From contig NZ_BSSA01000001.1 in NCBI RefSeq assembly GCF_030268885.1, positions 248,001 through 312,000 on the forward strand: 64,000 nucleotides of DNA, given 5' to 3'. The notes beneath the pieces are model-generated. The model did no database searches. It had not been told where the DNA came from and saw only the letters and a program-made list of their open reading frames with translations. Positions 11,069-19,019 of the stretch are shown here, piece after piece (within the stretch, counting starts at the first letter, position 1; each line of letters opens with the position of its first letter). The DNA is from Kitasatospora phosalacinea (lineage in GTDB: Bacteria > Actinomycetota > Actinomycetes > Streptomycetales > Streptomycetaceae). Both the position numbers and the translations under genes were made by a program.

Positions 11069-11109
11069 CCGTCGGCCCCGCCCCCGACTGCTCGGGGCGG
11101 GGCCGACGG
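11069..11109. terminator. 16-bp perfect hairpin terminator
   Basis: CCGTCGGCCCCGCCCC (11069-11084) pairs with GGGGCGGGGCCGACGG (11094-11109), loop 9 bases, just after the stop of the binding-protein gene that ends the four-gene importer operon. Confidence 0.85.
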
Positions 11110-11130
11110 ACGGCGCGCGACGGGTGCGGA

Positions 11131-12069
11131 TCAGCTCAGGCCGGCGCTCTTCAGCCAGCTCTTGGCGACCGCCGACGGGTCCTCCTTGTCCACCGCGACC
11201 CGCTTCATCAGCGCGGTCAGCCCGGCGGTGTCCAGCTTCGCCGAGACCGCGTTCAGCGCGGCCGTCCCGGTGGCGTCCAGACCGGCGGTGTTCACCAGCG
11301 GGGTGACGTTCTGCGAGCTGAACAGGTTCTTCGGGTCGTCCAGCGCCACCAGCTTCAGCTGGACGATCTTCGGGTCGGTGGTGAACACGTTGCCGACCTG
11401 GATGCCGCCGTCCTTCAGCGCGTTGGCGGTGGTGTCGCCGGTCGGCTTCCACTCCTTGAAGGTCAGCCCGTAGACGTCCTTGAACTGCTGTTCGCGCCGG
11501 GTCTTGAACTCCGGCGGGCCGCCGATCACCAGGTCCTGGGCCTTGCCCGCCAGGTCGGCTATCGACTTCACGCCCAGCTTGTCGGCGGTCTCCTGGGTGA
11601 CCGTCAGCGAGTCCTTGTCCTCGGCGGCCGCCGAGTCCAGGATCGCCAGCCCCGCCGGGAGCTTCGCCTTCAGCTCGGTGTTCACCGCGTCCTTGCCGGT
11701 CGCCGTGGACTTCGCGTCCAGGTAGCCCAGCAGCGCGCCGTTGTACTCCGGCAGCACCGTCAGCGCCCCCGACTGCAACTGCCCGTACAGCACCTCGCGG
11801 CTGCCGATGTTGAACTTCTCCTCCACCTTCACGCCCTTGGCCTGCAGGGCCTGCGAGTAGATCGAGGCCAGCAGCACGTTCTCCGGGAAGTTCGCCGAAC
11901 CGACCACCACGGTCTTCCCGGACGCACCGCCCGCCGAGGCGGGCGCCGACGGCGCCGGGGCGGGTGACTTCGCGGCCAGCGGGTCGCCGCCGCCGGAGGA
12001 GGAGCAGGCCGCCGCACCCGCCACCAGCAGGGCGACGGCGAGGGCGGTACGGACCGGACGGGGCGTCAT
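11131..12069 (-). CDS. opuCC: osmolyte (glycine betaine/choline) ABC transporter, substrate-binding lipoprotein
   Basis: 312 residues. Lipoprotein signal with lipobox LVAGAAAC (Cys near residue 20), a Ser/Pro/Ala spacer, then an OpuAC-type binding domain (VVVGSANFPENVLLASIYSQ; VLPEYNGALLGYL). ATG at 12069 overlaps the preceding permease stop (ATGA). Last gene of the operon ATPase-permease-permease-binding protein typical of OpuC/ProU type III importers for betaine, choline or carnitine; exact substrate not readable. Confidence 0.85.
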   Translation of the reverse strand: MTPRPVRTALAVALLVAGAAACSSSGGGDPLAAKSPAPAPSAPASAGGASGKTVVVGSANFPENVLLASIYSQALQAKGVKVEEKFNIGSREVLYGQLQSGALTVLPEYNGALLGYLDAKSTATGKDAVNTELKAKLPAGLAILDSAAAEDKDSLTVTQETADKLGVKSIADLAGKAQDLVIGGPPEFKTRREQQFKDVYGLTFKEWKPTGDTTANALKDGGIQVGNVFTTDPKIVQLKLVALDDPKNLFSSQNVTPLVNTAGLDATGTAALNAVSAKLDTAGLTALMKRVAVDKEDPSAVAKSWLKSAGLS

Positions 12070-12821
12070 GGGACTTCCTTCACGAGTGCGGGAGGGCTTG
12101 CGGGAACGGTCGCGGGGTCTTCCGAGGGGCCGCCGGTGCGGCGGGCCCGGGTACGGGGGCTGGAGCGGGCGCCGGGCGGCGCGGCGAGCCGGATGAGCAG
12201 GGCGAACAGCAGTTGGACGCCCACCGCCAGCAGCACCACCAGCAGGGCGCCGCCGACCGTGGTCGGGTAGTTGCGGGTGGCCAGCCCGTCGATCACGTAC
12301 CGGCCCAGGCCGCCGAGGCCGACGTACGCGGCCACCGTCGCGGTCGCGATCACCTGCACCGACGCCGTCCGGACCCCCGCCAGCAGGGTCGGCGCGGCCG
12401 CCGGGACGCACACCCGCAGCAGCGTCTGCGGGTGCGTCAGGCCGATGCCGCGGGCCGCGTCCCGGACGTCCGGATCGGTGCCGCGCACCCCCTCGGCCGC
12501 CGCCACCAGCATCGGCGGCGCGGCCAGCGCCGTCAGCGGCAGCAGCACCGCCGTGTCGCCGACGCCCGCCAGCAGCACCGCCAGCGTCACCAGGCCCAGC
12601 GTCGGCAGGGCGCGGGCGACGCCCGCCACCGCCGTCACCAGGAACAGCCCGCGCCCCGAGTAGCCGATCAGCAGCCCCAGCGGCAGCGCCACCAGCGCGG
12701 ACAGGCCCAGCGCCTCGGCGGAGAACGCCAGGTGCTCCAGCAGCCGGTGGACGATCGAGTCCGGGCCGGAGCGGTGCGCCGGATCGGCGAGGAAGTCGTG
12801 CAGCCAGCCCAGCCAGTTCAC
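12066..12821 (-). CDS. opuCD: osmolyte ABC transporter permease 2
   Basis: 251 residues, about five to six membrane helices, with the permease EAA-type loop (AARGIGLTHPQTLLRVCVPAA). GTG at 12821 overlaps the upstream permease stop by 4 bases (GTGA), and its own stop overlaps the binding-protein start, so the three are translationally coupled. Confidence 0.85.
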   Translation of the reverse strand: MNWLGWLHDFLADPAHRSGPDSIVHRLLEHLAFSAEALGLSALVALPLGLLIGYSGRGLFLVTAVAGVARALPTLGLVTLAVLLAGVGDTAVLLPLTALAAPPMLVAAAEGVRGTDPDVRDAARGIGLTHPQTLLRVCVPAAAPTLLAGVRTASVQVIATATVAAYVGLGGLGRYVIDGLATRNYPTTVGGALLVVLLAVGVQLLFALLIRLAAPPGARSSPRTRARRTGGPSEDPATVPASPPALVKEVP

Positions 12822-13480
12822 CGCGCCACCCCCCGCTCCCACGGCGCCAGCACCCGGCGGGCCGCCACCAGCAGCAGGTCGGTGGCCAGCGCCAGCAGCG
12901 CCACCAGCGCGATCCCGGCCAGGATCGGGGTCGGGAACGTCCGCTGGAAGCCGTCCACGAACAGGTAGCCCAGACCCCCCCTGCCGACCAGCGCCCCCAC
13001 CGCCGCCAGCGAGATCGAGGACACCGCGGCCACCCGCAGTCCCCCGATCAAGTACGGCACGGACGCCGGGAGTTCGACCGCCGCCAGCCGCCGCCACGGC
13101 CCGTAGCCCATCGCGGTGGCCGCCTGCCGCACCGGCTCCGGCACCGCCCGCAGCCCGTCCACCGCGGTCGGCAGCAGCACCGCCAGCGCGTAGCAGGTCA
13201 GCGGCACCATCACCGTCTGGCGGGTGGCCAGCCCCGTGTACGGGATCAGCACCACGAACACCGCCAGCGAGGGCAGTGCGTAGACCACGTTGAACACCGC
13301 CGCGAGCGGCTGGTAGAGGCGGGGGAAGCGTGCGCAGGCCAGGCCCAGCGGCACCGCGAGCAGCAGCGCCAGCAGCACCGGGACGAGCGCGATCACCGCG
13401 TGGTCGGCCGTCAGGTCGGCCAGGTAGCCGAGGTGGTCGCCCAGCCAGTGCCAGCGGACCAGCGGCTCACCGTCCAGCAT
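12818..13480 (-). CDS. opuCB: osmolyte ABC transporter permease 1
   Basis: 220 residues, five to six membrane helices, EAA-type loop QAATAMGYGPWRRLAAVELP, and VYALPSLAVFVVLIP typical of OpuCB. ATG at 13480 lies inside the end of the ATPase gene (14-base overlap). Homology starts here although the frame is open upstream. Confidence 0.85.
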   Translation of the reverse strand: MLDGEPLVRWHWLGDHLGYLADLTADHAVIALVPVLLALLLAVPLGLACARFPRLYQPLAAVFNVVYALPSLAVFVVLIPYTGLATRQTVMVPLTCYALAVLLPTAVDGLRAVPEPVRQAATAMGYGPWRRLAAVELPASVPYLIGGLRVAAVSSISLAAVGALVGRGGLGYLFVDGFQRTFPTPILAGIALVALLALATDLLLVAARRVLAPWERGVAR

Positions 13481-14573
13481 GCGGCACCTGCTCGGGCGTC
13501 GGGGCGCCGGTGCCGGTGCCGTTCGCGGCGGCCAGGGCCTCGACCACGGCGGCGCGGCTCGCGGTGCCGACCGCCCGGCCCTCGGCGTCCACCGCGACGG
13601 CGTGGCCGGACGGGGCCAGCAGCGCGGCGTCCAGCGCGGCGCGCAGCGAGTCACGGGAGGGGACGAACACCGGGACCGGATGGCGCTCGGCGCCGCGTGT
13701 CCAGTGCTCCGGGCGACCGCTCGGGTCGAGCGCCAACTCCCAGCCCCCGTACGGTATTCGCCGACCGAGGTCCAGGTCCGGGGTCGGGGCCGGGTCGAGA
13801 CCGGTGAGCGGGACGGAGTCGGCCGGGCGCAGGCCCAGGCCGCGCAGGCCGCGGTCGCGACCCAGGAAGGCGGCCACGCCCGCGTCCGCCGGAGCGGTCA
13901 ACAGGGTGTGCGGGTCCGCGAGTTGGGCGATCTCGCCGTGCTCGCGGAGCACCACCACCCGGTCGCCGAGCCGGACCGCCTCCTCGATGTCGTGCGTCAC
14001 GAACAGCACCGTCTTGCCCAACTCGCCCTGCAGTCGCAGCAGTTCCTCCTGCAGTCCGGCGCGCACCAGCGGGTCGACCGCGCTGAACGGCTCGTCCATC
14101 AGCAGCACCGGCGGGTCGGCCGCCAACGCCCGTGCCACGCCCACCCGTTGCTGCTGGCCGCCGGAGAGCTGGGCCGGGTAGCGGCGGGCGGTCTCCGGCG
14201 GCAGGCCGACCAGCTCCAGCAGTTCGGCGGCCCGGGCCCGGGCCCGCCTGCGGTCCCAGCCGAGCAGCCGGGGCACGGTCGCCACGTTGTCGATCACCCG
14301 GCGGTGCGGGAACAGTCCCGCCTGCTGGATCACGTACCCGATGCCGCGCCGCAACCCGGCCGCGGGCAGCGCGGCCACGTCCGTCCCGTCCAGCAGCACC
14401 CGCCCGGCGGTCGGCTCCACCATCCGGTTGACCATCCGCAGGATGGTGGTCTTGCCGCAGCCCGACGGCCCCACCAGCACGGTGGTCCGGCCCGCCGGGA
14501 CCTCCAGGTCCAGGCCGCGGACGGCGACCGTGCCGTCGGGGTGGCGCTTGGCGGCGCCCTCGAATCTGATCAC
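13467..14573 (-). CDS. opuCA: osmolyte ABC transporter ATP-binding protein
   Basis: 368 residues. Walker A GPSGCGKTT (about 36-44), Q-loop, signature LSGGQQQR, Walker B VLLMDEPFSAVDP, H-loop VTHD. The C-terminal ~110 residues form a CBS-like regulatory domain (RDSLRAALDAALLAPSGHAVAVDAEG), as in OpuCA/ProV-type ATPases that sense ionic strength. GTG start at 14573, first gene of the operon. Confidence 0.9.
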   Translation of the reverse strand: MIRFEGAAKRHPDGTVAVRGLDLEVPAGRTTVLVGPSGCGKTTILRMVNRMVEPTAGRVLLDGTDVAALPAAGLRRGIGYVIQQAGLFPHRRVIDNVATVPRLLGWDRRRARARAAELLELVGLPPETARRYPAQLSGGQQQRVGVARALAADPPVLLMDEPFSAVDPLVRAGLQEELLRLQGELGKTVLFVTHDIEEAVRLGDRVVVLREHGEIAQLADPHTLLTAPADAGVAAFLGRDRGLRGLGLRPADSVPLTGLDPAPTPDLDLGRRIPYGGWELALDPSGRPEHWTRGAERHPVPVFVPSRDSLRAALDAALLAPSGHAVAVDAEGRAVGTASRAAVVEALAAANGTGTGAPTPEQVPHAGR

Positions 14574-14705
14574 GGAAGGGTCCTCGGAGGGTCGGCCGTC
14601 GGGTGGTCGTCGGGTGGTCGTCGGGTCAGTGGTGCGGGTGGTGCGGGTGGTCGGGGAGGTGCGGGTGGTCGTGGGGCGTCGCTTGTCCGGCTTCCCGTGC
14701 CGCCC
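14574..14705. other. upstream region of the osmolyte operon, low-complexity GGTGGTCGTC repeats
   Basis: Short reiterations of GTCGGGTGGTC and GGTGCGGGTGGT fill 14590-14680. No clear promoter hexamers were seen; this must hold the importer promoter, since the rhodanese gene next to it is read leftward too, ending at 14706. Confidence 0.5.
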
Positions 14706-15101
14706 TCACCGCAAACCTTGATCAACCTGACGGGTCGGCAGTCCGGCCGCCGCCCAGGCGACGAAACCGCCGTCCAGGTCCGTGGCCCGGTGCAGCCCCA
14801 ACTCCTGCAGCGAGGCCGCCGCCAGCGAGGACGCGTACCCCTCCGAGCAGACCACGATCCAGCGCACGTCGTGGTCCACCGCCTCCGGGATGCGGTGGCT
14901 GCCGGTCGGGTCCAGGCGCCACTCCAGCACGTTGCGCTCGATCACCAGCGCGTCCGGGATCTCCCCCTCGCGGGCCCGCTGCGCCGCCGGGCGGATGTCC
15001 ACCAGGCGTGCCCCGTCCGCGAGTTCGGCCCAGGCCCGGGCCGGGTCCGGCCGGTCCAGGCCCGCCCGGGCCCGCGCCACCAACTGGTCCACCGTGGTCA
15101 C
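14706..15101 (-). CDS. rhodanese-like protein
   Basis: 131 residues, single rhodanese domain: ARLVDIRPAAQRAREGEIPDALVIERNVLEWRLDP and an active-site loop VCSEGYASSLAA containing a cysteine (Cys in VVCSEGYASS), as in sulfurtransferases. GTG at 15101 overlaps the cysteine dioxygenase stop (GTGA); GTG at 15104 is equally possible. Probable role: handling sulfane sulfur downstream of cysteine oxidation. Confidence 0.85.
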   Translation of the reverse strand: MTTVDQLVARARAGLDRPDPARAWAELADGARLVDIRPAAQRAREGEIPDALVIERNVLEWRLDPTGSHRIPEAVDHDVRWIVVCSEGYASSLAAASLQELGLHRATDLDGGFVAWAAAGLPTRQVDQGLR

Positions 15102-15610
15102 CACTGCTCCGGTCCTTCCGTCGAGGTCTGCACCAGGCCGCCGGCCCGCAGTTCGTAGTGCGACATCTCGCTCAGCGGCGGCGAGTACGCGTGCAGCGTC
15201 ACCGCCGGGCCCGGCGCCGTGTTGCGGACGTCGTGCAGGTACTGCGGGCCGAACGCCCGCTCGCTGCCCGCCGACAGGCGGCGCACCGTCAGCCCGTGCT
15301 CCGGACCGGCCAGCGCCAGCTCCTCCAGCTCGCCCAGCGCCACCGTGAACGCGCCGCGCGAGCCGCCGTGGTCGTGGAAGCCGGTGGACTGCCCCGGCAG
15401 CCAGCTGATCAGCCACACCTCGTAGTCCTCGGCCAGCTCCAGGCGCTCGTACCAGCGGTCCTCCGCGGACAGCCGCACCCGGTGCAGCCAGCGCTCGGGC
15501 CGCTCGGCCAGGTCGCGGACGATCCGGCGCAGCGCGTTCGGGGACAGCGGCTGGCGCCGGGGCGGGGCGGGGTCTTCGGTGGCGGGGGTGGCGGCGAGGT
15601 CGATGCTCAT
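15098..15610 (-). CDS. cdo: cysteine dioxygenase
   Basis: 170 residues, cupin fold. The iron-binding block is GFHDHGGSRGAF (HxH plus the 3-His set completed by YLHDVRN), as in bacterial type I cysteine dioxygenases, which oxidise cysteine to cysteine sulfinate. ATG at 15610 follows GGAGG at good spacing. A polycysteine leader ORF lies 177 bp upstream, consistent with cysteine-dependent control. Confidence 0.88.
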   Translation of the reverse strand: MSIDLAATPATEDPAPPRRQPLSPNALRRIVRDLAERPERWLHRVRLSAEDRWYERLELAEDYEVWLISWLPGQSTGFHDHGGSRGAFTVALGELEELALAGPEHGLTVRRLSAGSERAFGPQYLHDVRNTAPGPAVTLHAYSPPLSEMSHYELRAGGLVQTSTEGPEQW

Positions 15611-15656
15611 GGGGTCCTCCGGGGTGCGCCGGGACGGCGGCCGTCGCCGGGGACGC

Positions 15657-15672
15657 GTGCCCGGAAGGGCAC
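15657..15672 (-). promoter_or_regulatory. hairpin in the cdo leader, possible attenuator
   Basis: GTGCCC-GGAA-GGGCAC is a perfect 6-bp stem with a tetraloop in the mRNA between the leader ORF stop (15788) and the cdo ribosome site. It may take part in attenuation; no U-tract follows. Confidence 0.35.
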
Positions 15673-15787
15673 GGACCGGGCGGGCGGCGCGCGGACGGCG
15701 GAGTGAAAAGGGGGTGCGACGGGGCGGACGGGCCGCGGTCGTCCTGGTCAACTCACAGGGCGCACGCGGGATTTCACGCGGAGGGCG

Positions 15788-15868
15788 TCAACAGCAGGCA
15801 CACATGTCGCTCGCCTGGCGTCGCAGGTCGACGTGCAGGCGGCAGACCAGGAAGGTGCCGGAGTTCAT
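15788..15868 (-). CDS. polycysteine leader peptide of the cysteine dioxygenase operon
   Basis: 26-codon ORF reading MNSGTFLVCRLHVDLRR then QASDMCACC and stop. It carries the RLHVDLRRQAS core of actinobacterial leader peptides associated with sulfur genes and ends in Cys-Ala-Cys-Cys. A -35 TTGACG (15905-15900), 18-base spacer and AACCAT (15881-15876) end seven bases before the ATG, so the mRNA is probably leaderless. In mycobacteria, leaderless polycysteine ORFs are known cysteine-responsive attenuators; ribosome stalling at the cysteine codons would control cdo and the rhodanese gene. Confidence 0.75.
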   Translation of the reverse strand: MNSGTFLVCRLHVDLRRQASDMCACC

Positions 15869-16025
15869 GTCGCCGATGGTTCACGACCCGGCGGCGGCCC
15901 GTCAAGTTCCGCCACGCCGAGGGTCGCATCGTGGACTCCGGCGTACCGGCATGCGGACATGCCGACGGCCCGCGCTCCGGGGAGGGCGCGGGCCGTCGGG
16001 GTCCGGTGCTGCTCGGACCGACCGG
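15869..16025. other. gap between leader ORF and the secreted-protein operon
   Basis: Holds the leader promoter (15876-15905) and, near 15958-16002, an imperfect GC-rich hairpin (GCCGACGGCCCGCGC with GCGCGGGCCGTCGG) that would terminate the leftward gene ending at 16026. No further coding signal. Confidence 0.5.
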
Positions 16026-16232
16026 TCAGTTGTCCTGGCCGGCGTTGGTGTCGGCCTGGGCGGCGGCGCTGTCCGCGGCGTCCACCTTCTGCTGCATCTG
16101 CTGGACCTGCGCGTCGTCCGCCCCGCCGCCGGAGTCGGCCTTGCCGGAGGTCGGGCCGCAGGCCGTCAGCAGGGCGGCGCAGGCCAGCGCCAGGGCCGCC
16201 AGGGCCGCGCGTGCGGCGGGCCGACGGGTCAC
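16026..16232 (-). CDS. small lipoprotein
   Basis: 68 residues: lipoprotein signal with lipobox LLTAC (Cys about residue 24) followed by a short acidic, Gln/Ala-rich helix (DDAQVQQMQQKVDAADSAAAQA). GTG at 16232 overlaps the upstream stop (GTGA). Unknown function; probably made together with the secreted helical protein before it. Confidence 0.65.
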   Translation of the reverse strand: MTRRPAARAALAALALACAALLTACGPTSGKADSGGGADDAQVQQMQQKVDAADSAAAQADTNAGQDN

Positions 16233-16615
16233 TTCCCGGCCGCCGGGGCGTTCTTGGCGCACCAGTCGGCCACCGCCGCCAGGTCCGCCTTGCGGGTCTG
16301 CAGCGTCGGCAGCAGGCTGCGGCGGAAGGTCAGCCGGTCGTTCAGGTACTTCTCGATCTCGGCGTGCCCCGCCTTGTGGGCGTCGTCCACCCGCTGCTGC
16401 AGCCGCGCCACCGAACCGTTGACGGTCGCGTCGCCGTTCAGCCGCTCCAGCGCCTTGTCGATCCGCTCCTGGGTCTTCGGCAGCCGCTTGCAGACCGCCT
16501 TCGCCCCGTCCCCCTTCGGCGCCGTCCCGCCCGCCGCCTGTGCGGGCCCCGCAGCCAGGAACGCGCCCGCCAACGCGAGCACCCCGACCGCGGCCGCCGC
16601 CCGGTTGATGCGCAT
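16229..16615 (-). CDS. secreted helical protein
   Basis: 128 residues: Sec signal (cut after AQA, about residue 27), then a charged helical domain likely to form a coiled coil, with two cysteines (CKRLPKTQERIDKALERL ... WCAKN) positioned to link its ends. GAAGGGGA precedes the ATG. No family name recognised. Operon with the small lipoprotein. Confidence 0.7.
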   Translation of the reverse strand: MRINRAAAAVGVLALAGAFLAAGPAQAAGGTAPKGDGAKAVCKRLPKTQERIDKALERLNGDATVNGSVARLQQRVDDAHKAGHAEIEKYLNDRLTFRRSLLPTLQTRKADLAAVADWCAKNAPAAGK

Positions 16616-16761
16616 GGGTATCCCCTTCCGTCCACTCCGAATCCCGGCCGGTTCCCCCGGCCCGCTCCGACAGTAGGGAGCCTTCTTGTGGAAACCCTGT
16701 GGAACCGCGACCCGGGGACACCCCGGTGCGCCGTCCGCGGGGCGGGCCCTACGCTGCGGCC

Positions 16762-17514
16762 GTGACCTTCTCGTCCGGCTGGAGCGCCGGTCCCGCGTTC
16801 GACGACCGGGCCGTCACCGTCGAGATCGCCGGGTCGGTGCCGACGGCGGCCGACGCCCGGCAGGTGGCGGAGGTCCTCCTCGGGCAGGGCTGGCGGGTGC
16901 GCAAGCAGTCCTGGACGGAGTTCGAGGCCGAGCACGGCTACGCCCGGCTGTCGGTGCTCCCGCTGGACCCGGTGGTCTTCACGGGAGAGATCGCGGTCAC
17001 CGGGATCACCGAGCTGATCGAGACCTTCGGCCGGAGCGGCCACTGCTGCACCGTCGAGCTCTACGACCCGGACAGCGGTGAGCTCCTCGCCGAAGGGCAG
17101 TATCAGGCCGGTGGCGACACCGCCGAGCAGGGCGGCCCCGGTGAAGAACACCGCCGTACTGGCGGCCGCGTGCACCCGGTGCTCGGACAGGCGCAGGCTC
17201 AGGACCGGGTCGGCGCGCCGTCGGCTCGCCGGGACGTACCCGACGGCGAGTGCGGTGAGTGTCCGGACGGTGCGGAGGCCGCCGGTGACGGCCTGCACGG
17301 TGCGGGCCACGACCGGGGTGGTCGGGTCCGGCGCGGCGGTGCACGGCGCGGTGGAGGCGACGGACCCGGTCGGGGGGCACGTCCACAGGTGGCCGGTGTC
17401 CAGGCGCCGACCGAGTCAGGCCGAGGGCGGAAGCGCGGCCCCAGGGGTGGCACGGACCGCAGCGGCCGGGGAGGGGGAGGCGTTGCACGCCCTGCTCCGA
17501 AAGGCCCTGGGTGA
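16762..17514 (+). CDS. hypothetical protein; normal coding signal only in the first ~115 codons
   Basis: Starts at GTG 16762, six or seven bases after TACGCT (16750-16755), so probably leaderless. Residues 1-115 (up to LLAEGQYQAG) read as a compact domain with very high third-position GC. From about 17100 to the stop at 17514 the frame stays open but base choice at third positions becomes ordinary, and the coding bias shifts to the opposite strand. The natural C-terminus may therefore be near 17110 and the tail a read-through. Confidence 0.5.
   Translation: MTFSSGWSAGPAFDDRAVTVEIAGSVPTAADARQVAEVLLGQGWRVRKQSWTEFEAEHGYARLSVLPLDPVVFTGEIAVTGITELIETFGRSGHCCTVELYDPDSGELLAEGQYQAGGDTAEQGGPGEEHRRTGGRVHPVLGQAQAQDRVGAPSARRDVPDGECGECPDGAEAAGDGLHGAGHDRGGRVRRGGARRGGGDGPGRGARPQVAGVQAPTESGRGRKRGPRGGTDRSGRGGGGVARPAPKGPG
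17085..17310 (-). pseudogene. possible truncated membrane protein gene facing 16762-17514
   Basis: On the minus strand from GTG 17310, about 75 codons have the high third-position GC of real genes and encode a basic N-terminus plus one membrane helix (STAVFFTGAALLGGVATG). Near 17085 the bias is lost and the frame runs on open, antisense to the neighbouring gene, to 16438. No stop codon closes it where the coding signal ends. Read as a gene remnant or a gene whose end was lost; weakly supported. Confidence 0.35.
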
Positions 17515-17552
17515 GGCGCCCGCCTGAGTTCGGCCCGGATCGGGGTGGCTCG

Positions 17553-19019
17553 TCAGCCGGGCGTGCGGTTGCTCAGCCAGTCGCGGGGGGAGGGAAGTTG
17601 GGCGGTCGGGGCGTCGGGGAGGAGCAGGGGGAGGCGGACCTCCAGGCGGCAGCCCGGGGCGTCGGGGCGGTCGGTGACCAGGGCCGATCCGCGGTGCAGG
17701 GCGGCCTGTTGGGCGACCAGGGTCAGGCCGAGGCCGGAGCCCGGGCTGTCGGGGCGGCGGTGGAAGCGGTGGAAGACGGCGGCGCGGTCGGCGGGCGGGA
17801 CGCCGGGGCCGGAGTCGTCGACGGTCAGGCGGACGGTGCCGTCCTCGACGCGGAGGCGGACCTCCACCTCGGCGGGCCGGTCGGCCGGGCGGGTGGTGGG
17901 GCGGCCGTGGACGGCGGCGTTGGTCAGCAGGTTGGCGAGCAGGATGCGCAGGCCCGCGTCCCAGCCGAACACCCTTGCCTCCGACGGTAGTTCGGTGCGG
18001 TAGACGGTGTCCGGGTGGCGGCGGGCGGCCTCGGCGACGGCGGTGTCCACCAGTTCGGCGAGGTCGACCGGGCCGAACGCGGAGGCTTCCACCAGGTCGC
18101 CCCGGGCCAGTGCGGACAGGGCACTCAACAGGTCCAGCATCCGGGCGTGGTCCTGCTGCAACTCGCCCAGCACCTCGGCGCGTTCGTCCTCCGGCAGGTC
18201 CGGGTGCGCGGCCAGCACGTCCAGGTTGGTGCGCAGGCTCATCAGCGGGGTGCGCAGCTCGTGCGAGGCCGCCGAGGAGAACGACCGGGCGGTGTCCAGG
18301 GCCTGCGCGGTCCGGGCCGCCTGCTCGTCGTACCGGGACAGCAGCAGGGCGATCGCACCGGAGAGTTCGTCCACCTCGGCGGTGCCCGTCCGGGCGTGGG
18401 CGAACGCCGCGTGGCCGGTCCGCGGGTCCAGGGCGGCGGCCCGGCGGCCCAGGCGGCGCAGCGGCAGGGTGGCCCGCTCGGCGAGCGCGAAGGCGACCAG
18501 CCCCGAGAGCGGCGCCGCGACCAGCGCCACCAGCAGCACCCGCCGCCGCACCGCCCGCAGTTCGTCCGCGGGCTCCTCGGCCGGGGCCAGCACCCACAGC
18601 GTCCCGCTCGCGCTCCCGCTGTCCACCTTCACCGTCAACACCCGCCAGGCGGAGCAGTTCTGACGGACCGTCACGGCCTTCCCGCCCGGTTCCTGCGGGA
18701 GCAGCAGCGGATCGTCCGGCTGGGAACCCGCCGAGAGCAGCACCGTGCCGTCGGCGGCGGTCATCCGGACGCCCGCGTCCACCGCCGCGTCCATCAGCTT
18801 GCGCTGCTGGTTCTGCTCCACCTTCGGGCGGCCCCGGCTGTCCGCCGCGAGCAGCCCCCTGGCGTTCGGCAGGACGGCGGCCGCCCGGGCGCCCAGCTGC
18901 GCGTCCTGGCGGCGGTGCAGGTCCGTGCTCACCAGCGGCAGCAGCAGCACCCCGGCCGCCGCCACCAGCAGCGGCACCAGCACCGCCGCCCCGATCGCGA
19001 TCCTGGTCGACAGCTTCAC
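17553..19019 (-). CDS. sensor histidine kinase
   Basis: 488 residues. Two membrane helices (about 8-30 and 160-180) enclose an extracytoplasmic sensor domain; HAMP follows; dimerisation/phosphoacceptor box SSAASHELRTPL with His253; ATPase with N-box (LLANLLTNAAVH), G1 (VDDSGPGVP) and G2 (GSGLGLTLV). GTG at 19019 overlaps the response-regulator stop (GTGA). Signal unknown. Confidence 0.9.
   Translation of the reverse strand: MKLSTRIAIGAAVLVPLLVAAAGVLLLPLVSTDLHRRQDAQLGARAAAVLPNARGLLAADSRGRPKVEQNQQRKLMDAAVDAGVRMTAADGTVLLSAGSQPDDPLLLPQEPGGKAVTVRQNCSAWRVLTVKVDSGSASGTLWVLAPAEEPADELRAVRRRVLLVALVAAPLSGLVAFALAERATLPLRRLGRRAAALDPRTGHAAFAHARTGTAEVDELSGAIALLLSRYDEQAARTAQALDTARSFSSAASHELRTPLMSLRTNLDVLAAHPDLPEDERAEVLGELQQDHARMLDLLSALSALARGDLVEASAFGPVDLAELVDTAVAEAARRHPDTVYRTELPSEARVFGWDAGLRILLANLLTNAAVHGRPTTRPADRPAEVEVRLRVEDGTVRLTVDDSGPGVPPADRAAVFHRFHRRPDSPGSGLGLTLVAQQAALHRGSALVTDRPDAPGCRLEVRLPLLLPDAPTAQLPSPRDWLSNRTPG

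Noticed and set aside
16016..16027. Third match to GACCG-N2-CGGTC
   Set aside because: Overlaps the stop codon of the small lipoprotein gene, away from any promoter; one chance match in 64 kb is expected at this base composition.
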